Part shown: positions 20,673 to 31,266 of the stretch, one piece after another
Layout of the letters: the number at the start of each line of letters is the position of its first letter
How positions within the stretch are numbered: the stretch's first letter is position 1
NCBI GenBank assembly: GCA_027024025.1
Contig: JALVTT010000015.1
Span: forward strand, 1 to 56,002
Direction: 5' to 3'
From: Sedimenticola sp.
Lineage (GTDB): Bacteria; Pseudomonadota; Gammaproteobacteria; Chromatiales; Chromatiaceae
Length of the DNA stretch: 56,002 nucleotides
Notes under the pieces: generated by a model
The model's input: the letters and a program-made list of their open reading frames with translations, nothing else
Told to the model about the DNA's origin: nothing
Databases searched by the model: none
Translations under genes and position numbers: made by a program

Positions 20673-21863
20673 ATGTTTGAGTTGATGGATGTAGACAGCC
20701 AGAACGCAGTGATCAAGGTGGTCGGTGTCGGCGGGGGCGGCGGCAATGCCGTCAACCATATGTTGCGCTCCAATATCGATGGCGTGGAGTTCATCTGCGC
20801 CAACACCGACGCGCAGGCGCTGAACGCCACCGAGGTGCGCACCGCCCTGCAGATCGGGTCCAATATCACCCGCGGCCTGGGTGCCGGGGCCAACCCGGAG
20901 CGCGGCTACGAGGCGGCCATGGAGGACCGTGACCGCATCGCCGAGGCCATCGAGGGCGCGGACATGGTGTTCATCACCGCCGGCATGGGCGGCGGCACCG
21001 GCACCGGCGCGGCCCCGGTGGTGGCCGAGGTGGCCAAGGAACTGGGCATCCTGACCGTGGCGGTGGTGACCAAGCCCTTCGCCTTCGAGGGCGCCAAGCG
21101 CATGCAGATCGCCGAGGCGGGCATCAAGGCCCTGTCCGAGCATGTGGACTCCCTGATCACCATCCCCAACGAGAAGCTGCTCGCGGTCCTGGGCAAGGCG
21201 ACCTCGCTGCTGGACGCCTTCAAGGCCGCCAACGACGTGCTGCTGAACGCGGTGCAGGGCATCTCCGATCTGATCACCAAGCAGGGCCTGATCAACGTCG
21301 ACTTCGCCGACGTGCGCACCGTGATGTCCGAGATGGGCGTGGCCATGATGGGCACCGGCATCGCCTCCGGCGAGGATCGCGCGCGCGAGGCCGCCGAGCT
21401 GGCGGTGCGCAGCCCGCTGCTGGAGGACGTCAATCTGTCCGGGGCCAAGGGCCTGCTGGTCAACATCACCGCGGGCCTGGATCTGGCGATCGGCGAGTTC
21501 GACGAGGTGGGCAGCACCATCAAGGAGTTCGCGCGCGAGGACGCGACCGTGGTGGTCGGCACCGTGATCGACCCGGAGATGGTGGACGAGATGCGCGTGA
21601 CCGTGGTCGCCACCGGCCTGGGCGGGGACGAGCCCGCGATCGAGCCCGCGCCTCAGCCGGTGGATCTCAAGCCGGTGCCCAAGGTGGCCAATGGCGATGT
21701 CAGCCCCGAGACCCCGCCCACGCCCGGCGATTACGCCGGTCTGGACGTGCCGCCGGCGCTGCGCCAGCGTCCCGAGGGCCCCAAGGGCTATGTGGACGCG
21801 GCCACCAAACAGGACATGGAATACCTGGATATCCCGGCCTTTCTGCGCCGTCAGGCCGACTGA
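20673..21863 (+). CDS. ftsZ: Cell division protein FtsZ
   Basis: [45 protein letters not shown]-terminal [14 protein letters not shown]. Confidence 0.97.
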   Translation: MFELMDVDSQNAVIKVVGVGGGGGNAVNHMLRSNIDGVEFICANTDAQALNATEVRTALQIGSNITRGLGAGANPERGYEAAMEDRDRIAEAIEGADMVFITAGMGGGTGTGAAPVVAEVAKELGILTVAVVTKPFAFEGAKRMQIAEAGIKALSEHVDSLITIPNEKLLAVLGKATSLLDAFKAANDVLLNAVQGISDLITKQGLINVDFADVRTVMSEMGVAMMGTGIASGEDRAREAAELAVRSPLLEDVNLSGAKGLLVNITAGLDLAIGEFDEVGSTIKEFAREDATVVVGTVIDPEMVDEMRVTVVATGLGGDEPAIEPAPQPVDLKPVPKVANGDVSPETPPTPGDYAGLDVPPALRQRPEGPKGYVDAATKQDMEYLDIPAFLRRQAD

Positions 21864-21871
21864 ATGGTCAC

Positions 21872-21897
21872 AAAACCCGTGATCGATTCGGGTTTTT
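21872..21897 (+). terminator. Rho-independent terminator after ftsZ
   Basis: AAAACCCG-TGATCGATT-CGGGTTTTT. Confidence 0.75.
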
Positions 21898-21900
21898 GGG

Positions 21901-21929
21901 TTGAATGTTGCTGAAATATTGCTGACAAT
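21901..21929 (+). promoter_or_regulatory. Putative sigma70 promoter for lpxC
   Basis: TTGAAT-N17-GACAAT just downstream of the ftsZ terminator, about 100 nt upstream of the lpxC ATG. Confidence 0.45.
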
Positions 21930-22030
21930 GCGGGAAATCCCTAGCTGTACCGTGGGGACGTCGGCCCCGAATCGGGATGCCGGTGGCCGTTTTTTGCCGG
22001 ATCCAGGGAATACCCGCGGAGTCTAACTGC

Positions 22031-22942
22031 ATGATCAGACAGCGTACGCTGAAAAACATTATCCGGGCGACCGGGGTCGGCCTGCACACAGGCGAAAAGG
22101 TCTATCTGACCCTGAGGCCGGCCGCGCCGGACACTGGCATCGTGTTCCGGCGCGTGGACCTGCCCGAACCCGTGGACATCCCGGCCAAGGCCGAGAACGT
22201 GGGCGACACCCGCCTGTCCACCACCCTGACCCGGGGCGATGTGCGGATCTCCACCGTGGAGCACCTGCTGTCGGCCTTTGCCGGCCTGGGCGTGGACAAC
22301 GCCTATGTGGACGTGAGCGCCCCCGAGGTGCCGATCATGGACGGCAGCGCCGGGCCCTTCGTGTTCCTGATCCAGTCCGCCGGCGTGGAGGAGCAGAACG
22401 CGCCCAAGCGCTATATCCGCATCCTCAAGCCCGTGGAGGTGCGCGACGGCGACAAGGTTGCCCGTTTCGATCCCTTCGACGGCTTCAAGGTGCGCTTCGG
22501 CATCGATTTCGACCACCCGGCCATCGACCAGCGCGGCAACGAGGTCGAGATGGACTTCTCCTCCACCTCCTTCGTGAAGGAGGTCAGCCGGGCCCGCACC
22601 TTCGGTTTTCTGCGCGACATCGAGACCCTGCGCGAGAACGGCCTGGCCCTGGGCGGCAGCATGGAAAACGCCATCGTGGTGGACGATTTCCGGGTGCTCA
22701 ACGAGGACGGGCTGCGTTACGAGGACGAGTTCGTCAAGCACAAGATCCTGGACGCCATCGGCGATCTGTACCTGCTGGGCCGCAGCCTGATCGGCGCCTT
22801 CAGCGGCTACAAGTCCGGCCACGCCCTGAACAACCGGCTGCTCAAGACCCTGATGGCCGAGTCGGACGCCTGGGAAGAGGTCACGTTCGAGGAAGAGGAC
22901 GCAGTTCCCATTTCCTACATGAAACCCATCCGGGTTTCGTGA
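22031..22942 (+). CDS. lpxC: UDP-3-O-acyl-N-acetylglucosamine deacetylase LpxC
   Basis: [83 protein letters not shown]. Confidence 0.97.
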   Translation: MIRQRTLKNIIRATGVGLHTGEKVYLTLRPAAPDTGIVFRRVDLPEPVDIPAKAENVGDTRLSTTLTRGDVRISTVEHLLSAFAGLGVDNAYVDVSAPEVPIMDGSAGPFVFLIQSAGVEEQNAPKRYIRILKPVEVRDGDKVARFDPFDGFKVRFGIDFDHPAIDQRGNEVEMDFSSTSFVKEVSRARTFGFLRDIETLRENGLALGGSMENAIVVDDFRVLNEDGLRYEDEFVKHKILDAIGDLYLLGRSLIGAFSGYKSGHALNNRLLKTLMAESDAWEEVTFEEEDAVPISYMKPIRVS

Positions 22943-22954
22943 ATACGTTATAAA

Positions 22955-23401
22955 TTACTGTTTGCGCAGGGTTCGCGCCAGGCGCTGCAGTGCTTTTGCC
23001 AGGGCGGTGTCGCCAACGCCCGCGCTGGCCCGTTCGACCGCCCGGGCGGCCTGCTCACAGGCGGGACGCGGCCGCGGGGCGGCACGGTTGTCCGTGGCGC
23101 GGGCCTGCTGGCCGCTGGCGATACGGATCTGGATATTGGCGATCCCGGGGTACTCGCGGCGCAGCTGCGTCAGCAGATCCGGGATCAGGAAACGCAGCCG
23201 CGACCCCCAAACCGGGGAATCGGCGCTCAGCACAAGCCGGCTGCCCTCCAGCACCGCCGAGGTGCAGTGCGGGCCCAGGTCCGGTGGCAGCTGGTCGCGC
23301 ACGGCATCGAGCAGACGGCGCTGCCGCTCGATCCGGGCGTACAGGGAGCCGAGTGCGTCTTGCTGCAGAATCTTCCCGATGTGACGGGGTTTGGCGGCCA
23401 T
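22955..23401 (-). CDS. dciA: DUF721/DciA family protein (DnaB helicase loader family)
   Basis: MAAKPRHIGKILQQDALGSLYARIERQRRLLDAVRDQLPPDLGPHCTSAVLEGSRLVLSADSPVWGSRLRFLIPDLLTQLRR...; small DUF721-like architecture; between lpxC and secA. Confidence 0.8.
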   Translation of the reverse strand: MAAKPRHIGKILQQDALGSLYARIERQRRLLDAVRDQLPPDLGPHCTSAVLEGSRLVLSADSPVWGSRLRFLIPDLLTQLRREYPGIANIQIRIASGQQARATDNRAAPRPRPACEQAARAVERASAGVGDTALAKALQRLARTLRKQ

Positions 23402-23511
23402 GGCAGGGAGTGTCCTGGGAGTCCTGCCGGAGGCAGGGCTAAAGCTTGTTGAGCAGGTGCCGAAACCCCGGGTAATGGGGGCTCGGCCCACGAGGTGGTA
23501 CCACACTGGCT

Positions 23512-24435
23512 ATGAACATTATCCTGCTTTCAAATTTTTGCAAGAAGCGGGGCAGCATCGACATCTGCGTGCCCAGCGCCATGGCCTGGCTGGTGCCGGG
23601 CGTGGCCCTGGTGTCCGCGCTGCTGGTCTGGGCCGGTTACGCGGTCGGGACCTATCGCGCCGAGCAGGCGCAGCGCGAGGCAGTGGCGGCCGAGCTGAAG
23701 AACATCGTCGGCAACGAGCGCGAGCAGATCAAGATCGCCAAGGCCGAACAGCGCGCGCAGCTCGACGCCCTGGCCCTGCGCGTGGCCAGGCTGCAGGCCC
23801 ACCTGATGCGTCTGGACGCGCTGGGCGAGCGCCTGGTGGGCGTGGGCAAGCTGGACGCCAGGGAATTCGATTTCCACGCCGAGCCCGCCCAGGGCGGCCT
23901 GGAGGAAGGGCCGCTGGCGACCGAGTCGGTGAGCGGCATCGAGAGCAGCCTGGAACGCATCGACCGCCTGCTGGCCGACCGTGAGGTCAAGCTGGGCATG
24001 CTCGAGGACCAGCTGGCCAACCGCAAGCTGATCCACGAGACCTCGCCCTCCGGGCGCCCGGTCGACAAGGGCTGGATCTCCTCCACCTATGGCGTGCGCA
24101 TCGATCCCATGACCGGCAAGAAGGCCCACCACTATGGCATCGACTTCGCCGGCGCCGAGGGCACCCCGGTGCACGCCGTGGCCGGCGGGGTGGTGATCCG
24201 CTCGGGCAAGGGCTCGGGCTATGGCAACCGGGTCGAGATCCGGCATCCCGACGGCTATGTCACCATCTACGCGCACAACGAGAAGAACCTGGTCAAGGTC
24301 GGTGATGTGGTCAGCAAGGGCCAGGTGATCGCCCTGCTCGGCAGCACCGGCCGTTCCACCGGGCCGCATGTCCACTTCGAGGTGCACAAGGACGGCCGCA
24401 AGGTCAATCCGCGCAAGTTCATCCGCGCCCCCTGA
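23512..24435 (+). CDS. M23 family metallopeptidase (LytM-like) with N-terminal TM and coiled coil
   Basis: WISSTYGVRIDPMTGKKAHHYGIDFAGAEGTPVHAVAGGVVIRSGKGSGYGNRVEIRHPDGYVTIYAH...GPHVHFEVHKDGRKVNP. Confidence 0.92.
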   Translation: MNIILLSNFCKKRGSIDICVPSAMAWLVPGVALVSALLVWAGYAVGTYRAEQAQREAVAAELKNIVGNEREQIKIAKAEQRAQLDALALRVARLQAHLMRLDALGERLVGVGKLDAREFDFHAEPAQGGLEEGPLATESVSGIESSLERIDRLLADREVKLGMLEDQLANRKLIHETSPSGRPVDKGWISSTYGVRIDPMTGKKAHHYGIDFAGAEGTPVHAVAGGVVIRSGKGSGYGNRVEIRHPDGYVTIYAHNEKNLVKVGDVVSKGQVIALLGSTGRSTGPHVHFEVHKDGRKVNPRKFIRAP

Positions 24436-24462
24436 TCCCCTTCCCATACTGTCTCGCTGACG

Positions 24463-24502
24463 GACAGGCGTTCCCTCCGACATCCTGCGGGGGGCGTCTG
24501 TC
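24463..24502 (+). other. Long imperfect hairpin in M23 peptidase-secA intergenic region
   Basis: GACAGGCGTTCCCTC...GGGGGGCGTCTGTC can form a stem of about 14 pairs including G-U wobbles; no T-run follows. Confidence 0.4.
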
Positions 24503-24554
24503 GCTTTCGGGTGCGGTATCATGCCCACCTCCCTGCCGACAATAGACTGGATGC

Positions 24555-27359
24555 ATGTTTAACAAAGTTCTGAAGAAGGTGTTTGGCAGCCGCAACGACC
24601 GGCTGATCAAACGGATGGAAAAGACCGTGGCCCAGATCAACGGGCTGGAAGAGCAGATCGCGGCGCTCAGCGACGCCGAGCTGCAGGCCAAGACCCCCGA
24701 GTTCCGCGAGCGTCTGGGCCAGGGCGAGGATCTGGACAAGCTGCTGCCCGAGGCCTTCGCGGTGGTGCGCGAGGCGGGCCGGCGGGTGCTGGGCATGCGC
24801 CATTTCGACGTCCAGCTGATCGGCGGCATGGTGCTGCACCAGGGCAAGATCGCCGAGATGCGCACCGGCGAGGGCAAGACCCTGGTGGCGACCCTGGCGG
24901 TGTATCTCAACGCCCTGCCGGGCAAGGGCGTGCACGTGGTCACGGTCAACGACTATCTCGCGCGGCGCGACGCCGAATGGATGGGCCGGCTGTACCACTT
25001 CCTCGGCCTGAGCACCGGGGTGATCAATTCCTCCGGCGGCATGGGGCCGGACAGCGCCTCCTACGCCTTCGATCCGGACTACGAGGAGGAGGCGGGTTAC
25101 CGCCATCTGCGCCCGGTCACCCGGCGCGAGGCCTATGACTGCGACATCACCTACGGCACCAACAACGAATACGGCTTCGACTATCTGCGCGACAACATGG
25201 CCTTCACCGCCGAGCAGCGGGTGCAGCGCCGGCACTTCGCGGTGGTCGACGAGGTGGACTCCATCCTGATCGACGAGGCGCGTACCCCGCTGATCATCTC
25301 CGGCCCGGCCGAGGACAGTTCCGAGCTGTATATCAAGATTAACAATATCCCGTCCCAGCTCACGCGTCAGGACGAGATCACCAACGAGGAAGGCAAACAG
25401 GATTACGGCCCCGGCGACTACGCCGTGGACGAGAAGGCCAAGCAGATCTTCCTCAGCGACCAGGGCCACGAGAAGGTCGAGCGGATGCTGGTGGAGCTCG
25501 GTCTGTTGTCCGAGGACGAGAGCCTCTACGACCCGGCCAACATCATGCTGATGCATCATGTGATGGCGGCGCTGCGCGCGCATGTGCTGTTCCAGAAGAA
25601 CGTGGACTACATCGTGCGCGACGGCCAGGTCATCATCGTCGACGAGTTCACCGGCCGCACCATGCCGGGCCGGCGCTGGTCCGAGGGCCTGCACCAGGCG
25701 GTGGAGGCCAAGGAAGGGGTGCCGATCCAGCAGGAGAACCAGACCCTGGCCTCGATCACCTTCCAGAACTATTTCCGCCTGTACGACAAGCTCTCGGGCA
25801 TGACCGGCACCGCCGATACCGAGGCCTACGAGTTCCAGCAGATCTACGGCCTGGAGGTGGTGGTGATTCCGCCCAACCGGCCGACCCAGCGTGAGGACCA
25901 GACCGATCTGGTCTATCTCACGCAGAAGGAAAAGTTCGCGGCCATCGTCGAGGACATCCGCGATTGCGTGCAGCGCGGCCAGCCGGTGCTGGTGGGCACC
26001 GCCTCCATCGAGGTCTCGGAGCTGGTCTCGCAACTGCTGCAGAAGGAGGGCGTCCCGCACCAGGTGCTGAACGCCAAGCAGCACGAGCGCGAGGCCCTGA
26101 TCGTGGCCGAGGCCGGCCGTCCAGGCGCGGTGACCATCGCCACCAACATGGCCGGTCGCGGCACCGACATCGTGCTCGGCGGCAACCTGGAGGTGGAGAT
26201 CGCCCAGCTCGGTCCGGACGCCACCGAGGAGCAGATCGAGGCGCTCAAGAAGGACTGGGAACAGCGCCACCAGCAGGTACTGGAGGCCGGCGGCCTGCGC
26301 GTGATCGGCACCGAGCGGCACGAGTCGCGGCGCATCGACAACCAGCTGCGCGGCCGTTCCGGGCGCCAGGGCGACCCGGGCTCCTCGCGCTTCTACCTGT
26401 CGCTGGAAGACAATCTGATGCGCATCTTCGCCTCCGAGCGGGTGTCCGCGCTGATGCAGAAGCTGGGCATGCAGGAGGGCGAGGCCATCGAGCACCCCTG
26501 GGTCAACAAGGCCATCGAGAACGCCCAGCGCAAGGTCGAGGGCCGCAACTTCGACATCCGCAAGAACCTGCTGGAATACGACGATGTGGCCAACGATCAG
26601 CGCAAGGTCATCTATGCCCAGCGTGACGAGCTGATGGAGACCGACGACATCTCCGAGATGATCGACGCGCTGCGCGAGGAGGTGCTCAACGCCACCATAG
26701 ACCAGTACATTCCGCCGCAGAGCCTGGAGGAACAGTGGGACGTGCCGGGGCTCACGGAGGCCCTGAAGGAGCACTTCGATCTGGATCTGCCCATCCAGCA
26801 GTGGCTGGACGAGGACGACGCGCTGCACGAGGAGAGCCTGCGCCAGCGCATCCTCGACGAACTGGTGCGCGTGTACCGCGACAAGGAGGCCCAGGCCGGC
26901 AGCGAGCAGATGCGCCATATCGAGAAGGAGGTCATGCTCTACACCCTGGACACCTCGTGGAAGGAGCATCTGGCGGCCATGGACTATCTGCGCCAGGGCA
27001 TCCACCTGCGCGGCTATGCGCAGAAGGATCCCAAGCAGGAGTACAAGCGCGAGGCCTTCGAGATGTTCTCGCGCATGCTCGACTCGGTGCGCCGCGAGGT
27101 GATTGAGATCCTCAGCAAGCTGCAGTTGCAGGCGCCGCCGCCCATCCAGGAGCCGGAGTTCGACCCGACCGCCTTCGAGTTCCAGCACGAGGAATTCACC
27201 GGCCTGGAGCCGCAGGAGGCGCCGCCCGAGGAGGCGCCCGGCGAGGCGGCCCCGGTCCAGCAGCCCTTCGTGCGCAGCGAACGCAAGGTGGGACGCAATG
27301 AGCCCTGTCCCTGCGGTTCGGGCAAGAAATACAAACACTGCCACGGCAAGCTGAGTTGA
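24555..27359 (+). CDS. secA: Preprotein translocase ATPase SecA
   Basis: [55 protein letters not shown]-terminal zinc motif [21 protein letters not shown]. Confidence 0.98.
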   Translation: MFNKVLKKVFGSRNDRLIKRMEKTVAQINGLEEQIAALSDAELQAKTPEFRERLGQGEDLDKLLPEAFAVVREAGRRVLGMRHFDVQLIGGMVLHQGKIAEMRTGEGKTLVATLAVYLNALPGKGVHVVTVNDYLARRDAEWMGRLYHFLGLSTGVINSSGGMGPDSASYAFDPDYEEEAGYRHLRPVTRREAYDCDITYGTNNEYGFDYLRDNMAFTAEQRVQRRHFAVVDEVDSILIDEARTPLIISGPAEDSSELYIKINNIPSQLTRQDEITNEEGKQDYGPGDYAVDEKAKQIFLSDQGHEKVERMLVELGLLSEDESLYDPANIMLMHHVMAALRAHVLFQKNVDYIVRDGQVIIVDEFTGRTMPGRRWSEGLHQAVEAKEGVPIQQENQTLASITFQNYFRLYDKLSGMTGTADTEAYEFQQIYGLEVVVIPPNRPTQREDQTDLVYLTQKEKFAAIVEDIRDCVQRGQPVLVGTASIEVSELVSQLLQKEGVPHQVLNAKQHEREALIVAEAGRPGAVTIATNMAGRGTDIVLGGNLEVEIAQLGPDATEEQIEALKKDWEQRHQQVLEAGGLRVIGTERHESRRIDNQLRGRSGRQGDPGSSRFYLSLEDNLMRIFASERVSALMQKLGMQEGEAIEHPWVNKAIENAQRKVEGRNFDIRKNLLEYDDVANDQRKVIYAQRDELMETDDISEMIDALREEVLNATIDQYIPPQSLEEQWDVPGLTEALKEHFDLDLPIQQWLDEDDALHEESLRQRILDELVRVYRDKEAQAGSEQMRHIEKEVMLYTLDTSWKEHLAAMDYLRQGIHLRGYAQKDPKQEYKREAFEMFSRMLDSVRREVIEILSKLQLQAPPPIQEPEFDPTAFEFQHEEFTGLEPQEAPPEEAPGEAAPVQQPFVRSERKVGRNEPCPCGSGKKYKHCHGKLS

Positions 27360-28573
27360 TGGACGGGCCGGGCTTCAGGCTGTATCCGGACCAGGCCCGC
27401 CCCGTGCCGGGCGTGCGCCTGGCCAGCGCGGCGGCGGGCATCCGCTACCGCGAGCGCGACGATCTGTGCCTGATCGCCCTGCCCGAGGGCGCGACCACCG
27501 CGGCGGTGTTCACCCGCAACCAGTTCTGCGCCGCGCCGGTGGTGGTGGCGCGCGAGCACCTGGCGCACGACCCGGCGCGCTACCTGCTGATCAACTCGGG
27601 CAACGCCAACGCGGGCACCGGCGACGAGGGCCTGCGCGCCGCGCGCGAGACCTGCCGCGCGGTGGGCGCCATGGCCGGCTGTCCCATGAGCCAGGTGCTG
27701 CCCTTCTCCACCGGCGTCATCGGCGAGGATCTGCCCCTGCTGCCCTTCCAGCGCGCCATGCCCGACCTGGTGCACGGCCTGGAGGAAGACGGCTGGGCGC
27801 GCGCGGCGCGCGCCATCATGACCACCGACACCCGCCCCAAGCAGTGCAGCTGCACCGTGGCGCTGAGCGGCGGCGAGGTGACCCTGACCGGCATCGCCAA
27901 GGGCTCGGGCATGATCCGGCCCGACATGGCCACCATGCTGGCCTATGTGGCGACCGACGCGCGGATCCCGCGGGACGCGCTGCAGGCCATGCTGGAACGG
28001 GCGGTGGCCCCCTCGTTCAACAGCATCACTGTCGATGGCGACACCTCGACCAACGACGCCTGCGTGCTCATGGCCAGCGGGGTCTCCGGCCTGGCGCCGG
28101 CGGACGCCGAGGAGCAGGCCCGTCTGCAGGCGGCGCTGGACGCGGTCTGTCTGTACCTGGCGCGCGAGATCGTGCGCGACGGCGAGGGCGCGACCAAGCT
28201 GGTCGAGGTGCGGGTCGAGGGGGCGGCCACGCGGGAGGACGCGCGCGCCGTGGCCTATACCATCGCCCACTCTCCGCTGGTCAAGACCGCGCTGTACGCC
28301 GGCGATCCCAACTGGGGACGCATCCTGGCGGCGGTGGGACGCGCCGGGGTCGGGCTGACGCTGGAGGCGGTGCGCATCTTTCTCGACGAGGTCTGCATCG
28401 TCAGCGGCGGCGGGCGTGATCCCGCCTACCGGGAGACGGACGGCCAGCGTGTGATGGAGCGGGACGCCTACACCATCCGCGTCGATCTGGGGCAGGGGCG
28501 GGCCGCGGCCAGCGTGCTGACCTGCGATCTGTCCTACGATTATGTGCGCATCAACGCGGAGTACCGGTCCTGA
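27359..28573 (+). CDS. argJ: Bifunctional glutamate N-acetyltransferase / amino-acid acetyltransferase ArgJ
   Basis: VFTRNQFCAAPVVVAREHL, LINSGNANAGTGDEGLRAA, PFSTGVIGEDLPL, IAKGSGMIRPDMATMLAYVATDA, GDPNWGRILAAVGRAG. Confidence 0.96.
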   Translation: MDGPGFRLYPDQARPVPGVRLASAAAGIRYRERDDLCLIALPEGATTAAVFTRNQFCAAPVVVAREHLAHDPARYLLINSGNANAGTGDEGLRAARETCRAVGAMAGCPMSQVLPFSTGVIGEDLPLLPFQRAMPDLVHGLEEDGWARAARAIMTTDTRPKQCSCTVALSGGEVTLTGIAKGSGMIRPDMATMLAYVATDARIPRDALQAMLERAVAPSFNSITVDGDTSTNDACVLMASGVSGLAPADAEEQARLQAALDAVCLYLAREIVRDGEGATKLVEVRVEGAATREDARAVAYTIAHSPLVKTALYAGDPNWGRILAAVGRAGVGLTLEAVRIFLDEVCIVSGGGRDPAYRETDGQRVMERDAYTIRVDLGQGRAAASVLTCDLSYDYVRINAEYRS

Positions 28574-28593
28574 ACGCGCGTCCGGTCATCGAG

Positions 28594-29520
28594 GTGGCGG
28601 CCGGGGCCCTGGTCGATGAGACGGGCCGGGTGCTGCTGACCCGGCGCCATGACCATGCCCATCAGGGCGGCCTGTGGGAGTTCCCCGGCGGCAAGCTGGA
28701 GCCGGGCGAGAGTGCGCTGCAGGCCCTGCACCGGGAACTGGGCGAGGAACTGGGCATCGCGCCGCAGACGCTGCGCCCGCTGATCCGCGTCCAGCACGGT
28801 TATCCCGAGTGCGAGGTGGTGCTGCACCTGTGGCGTATCGAACGCTGGCGCGGTGAGCCACGGGGGCGCGAGGGCCAGCCGTTGGCCTGGGTGGCGCCCG
28901 AGGCCCTGGACGACTATCCCATGCCCGCGGCCGACCGGCCGGTGGTGCAGGCCCTGCGCCTGCCGGACCGCTATATCATCACTCCGCCGCGCGTTGGGGA
29001 CCCGGCGCGTCTGCTCGCCGCCCTGGACCGGTTGCCGGATCTGGGGCTGTTGCAGTTCCGGGTGTTCGAGAGCCCCGCGATCGCGCCGGAGGCCCTGTTC
29101 GCGCAGGTGCGCGCGCATTGTCACGCGCGCGGGGCCCGGGTTCTGTTCAATGGCGCCCCGGAACAGGCGCGGGCCCTGGGCGCGGACGGGGTCCATCTGA
29201 GTAGCCGGCTGCTGCGCCGCACCGACACGCGCCCGGCCGGTCTGGAGTGGGTGGCGGCCTCCTGCCATGACGCCGAGGACCTGGCGCAGGCGCGTGCCCT
29301 GGGAGTCGATTTCGCGGTCCTCTCGCCGGTGTTGCCCACCCGCAGCCATCCCGATGCCGAGCCGTTGCGTTGGGAAGGCTTTTCCCGACATGTGCAGGCC
29401 CTGGCGCTGCCGGTCTATGCTTTGGGAGGGATGACACCCGCGCGGCTGGCGGAGGCCTGGCAGGCCGGGGCGCAGGGGGTCGCGGGCATCAGGGGGTTCT
29501 GGCCGGATGAAGCGTTTTAA
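28594..29520 (+). CDS. Nudix hydrolase (MutT-like) fused to thiamine-phosphate-synthase-like domain
   Basis: Nudix box GGKLEPGESALQALHRELGEELGI; C-terminal ThiE-like barrel GADGVHLSSRLLRR...AASCHDAEDLAQARALGVDFAVLSPVLPTRSHP. Start uncertain: GTG 28594 or a non-ATG start slightly upstream (VIEVAAGAL). Confidence 0.88.
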   Translation: MAAGALVDETGRVLLTRRHDHAHQGGLWEFPGGKLEPGESALQALHRELGEELGIAPQTLRPLIRVQHGYPECEVVLHLWRIERWRGEPRGREGQPLAWVAPEALDDYPMPAADRPVVQALRLPDRYIITPPRVGDPARLLAALDRLPDLGLLQFRVFESPAIAPEALFAQVRAHCHARGARVLFNGAPEQARALGADGVHLSSRLLRRTDTRPAGLEWVAASCHDAEDLAQARALGVDFAVLSPVLPTRSHPDAEPLRWEGFSRHVQALALPVYALGGMTPARLAEAWQAGAQGVAGIRGFWPDEAF

Positions 29521-29932
29521 CCGATATCTGTTGTTCTATCTGATCCTGGGCATCGGCCTGGCCATCGCCTGGACCCAGGTGGGACGGCACGCCCGCCTGG
29601 CGCCGAACACCGGCATGCGGGTGATGAGCGTGGATGAGCGCTGCAATCCCCAACAGGCCCCCTGCGCGGCCTATGCGCACGCCTTCGCCCTGGTGCTGGG
29701 GCCCAATCCGGACGGTCCCGGGCTGCTGCTCAAGGGCGAGAAGCTGCCCGCGGATGCGCGCCTGGATCTGCTGCAGCTCGATGTGCATGCCCTGGAGCTG
29801 CCGCGCCCGCTGCTCAAACCCCTGCCCGGGCGGCGCTGGCTGATCAGCCCGACGCACCAGTCCGGCCGTCTGCGGATCAACCTCAGCAGCGGCAAGTCGC
29901 AATGGATCGCGGAGTTTCCGTTGCAGTATTGA
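29507..29932 (+). CDS. Hypothetical protein with N-terminal TM segment
   Basis: MKRFNRYLLFYLILGIGLAIAWTQVGRHARL...; good ORF, overlaps the preceding gene end. Confidence 0.6.
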   Translation: MKRFNRYLLFYLILGIGLAIAWTQVGRHARLAPNTGMRVMSVDERCNPQQAPCAAYAHAFALVLGPNPDGPGLLLKGEKLPADARLDLLQLDVHALELPRPLLKPLPGRRWLISPTHQSGRLRINLSSGKSQWIAEFPLQY

Positions 29933-29969
29933 TGTGAGCAATCGTTCGCCGCAAAGGGTGGAAGCCGCC

Positions 29970-30018
29970 GGGAGCGCCGGCGTCCCGCCGGTCTGGCCGC
30001 CAGGATGGCGGCGCTCCC
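29970..30018. repeat. Intergenic REP-like palindrome between convergent genes
   Basis: GGGAGCGCCG ... CGGCGCTCCC with further internal GC-rich pairing; lies between stop codons of convergent ORFs. Confidence 0.55.
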
Positions 30019-30048
30019 GGATCTGATGACCCTGTCGGTGGATGCGGT

Positions 30049-30246
30049 TCAGGCGTCCGCGAAATCGTCATGTCCGCCCAGGGGCAGGCCCTCGTCGGAG
30101 GGGATGCGTTTCTCCTCGTTCAGCCATTCACCCAGGTCGATCAGACGGCAGCGTTCGCTGCAGAAGGGACGCCAGCGCGAGGCCGGGGTCCAGGGCACGG
30201 CCTTGCCGCAGGTGGGGCAGGCGACCTGTCTGCACGGGTCGTTCAT
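30049..30246 (-). CDS. yacG: DNA gyrase inhibitor YacG (zinc-binding)
   Basis: [45 protein letters not shown]. Confidence 0.95.
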   Translation of the reverse strand: MNDPCRQVACPTCGKAVPWTPASRWRPFCSERCRLIDLGEWLNEEKRIPSDEGLPLGGHDDFADA

Positions 30247-31013
30247 ATGATGCTCACGTTCAGATCGAAATCCAGGTCCTGCTCGGTCTGCACCGGGTGG
30301 TCGAGATCGTCGCTGTGCATGAAGCGGATGCTGAAGCGGTGCTTGCCGCCGCTGATCTCGGCATACAGGCGCAGGTCCGGGGACAGGCGCACCTGCACCA
30401 TCTGGATGGCGGCGCCCGAGGGCAGGGTCTGCTGGTAGAAACCCTTGCGCGCCTGGCGCGGGGCGAAGGTGGTGCTGTGCCGAATCAGGCCCAGCAGCAG
30501 TTCCACTGCCTCATGCACCGCGACCACCTCGTTGCGCCAGTCGTCGAACTGCAGCATGCGCTCGCTGTGCGGCTGGGACAGCCAGTGGTGCAGCTGTGGC
30601 AGGTCGAAGTCGAAGCCGCCGCCGGGGATGGCGCTGCGCTGCAGCACGGCGTTGAGGAACTCGCTGTTGCGCAGGGCCGCGCCCAGCTGCCCATGCACCC
30701 CCTGCAGGGCCTGCTGGGCCTGGCGCAGGTTCTGCAGGATGTGCTGCAGGCGGTGGTGGTCCACATTGGGCAGGTCGGCCATGCGTGAGAGCGAGAGGTG
30801 GTAGCGGTCCATCTCCTTGAGCAGTTCCGACTTGATATCGGCGCGCGCCAGGATCACCGCGATGTCGAGCAGGGCGCGCAGGGCCGCGCGCGCATGCCAG
30901 GGGTTGTCGTGCGGGGCATGGTAGTCGAACTGCTCGAACAGATGCTCCAGCCGCAGCATGGTGCGGCATTTCTCGTTCAGCGGCTGCTCGAAGGTGATGC
31001 GGGAATCGGGCAC
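30243..31013 (-). CDS. zapD: Cell division protein ZapD
   Basis: [27 protein letters not shown]...[26 protein letters not shown]; yacG-zapD-coaE synteny. Confidence 0.93.
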   Translation of the reverse strand: MPDSRITFEQPLNEKCRTMLRLEHLFEQFDYHAPHDNPWHARAALRALLDIAVILARADIKSELLKEMDRYHLSLSRMADLPNVDHHRLQHILQNLRQAQQALQGVHGQLGAALRNSEFLNAVLQRSAIPGGGFDFDLPQLHHWLSQPHSERMLQFDDWRNEVVAVHEAVELLLGLIRHSTTFAPRQARKGFYQQTLPSGAAIQMVQVRLSPDLRLYAEISGGKHRFSIRFMHSDDLDHPVQTEQDLDFDLNVSII

Positions 31014-31127
31014 GGGAGAGTCCGTTCAGCAGAATATCCTTATATTGTCCGCCAGGCCCGCGCCCGGGTAAAGCGCCGCGGGTGTCACTGCGGGACCGCG
31101 CCATCAAACGATGCAAATCATGGATGG

Positions 31128-31231
31128 CGCAGGCCGACGGGAGGCCCCGAAAAACACTTTGAATACATCCCCGTACGCTCGATGGCGGCATCCCGGCCGC
31201 CGACGTTTTCGGAACCTCCCGTCGGCCTGCG
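31128..31231. repeat. Intergenic element with 26-bp inverted-repeat ends (MITE/REP-like)
   Basis: CGCAGGCCGACGGGAGG(CC)CCGAAAA at 31128-31153 versus TTTTCGG(AA)CCTCCCGTCGGCCTGCG at 31206-31231; 24 of 26 positions pair; internal GGCGGC/GCCGCC hairpin. Confidence 0.65.
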
Positions 31232-31266
31232 GCGATATCGTTGACGTCGCTCCGGGCGCCACTGAA

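Noticed and set aside
24519-27344. 941-aa minus-strand ORF antisense to secA
   Set aside because: Antisense shadow of SecA; His/Leu/Gln-rich composition with no recognisable domain.
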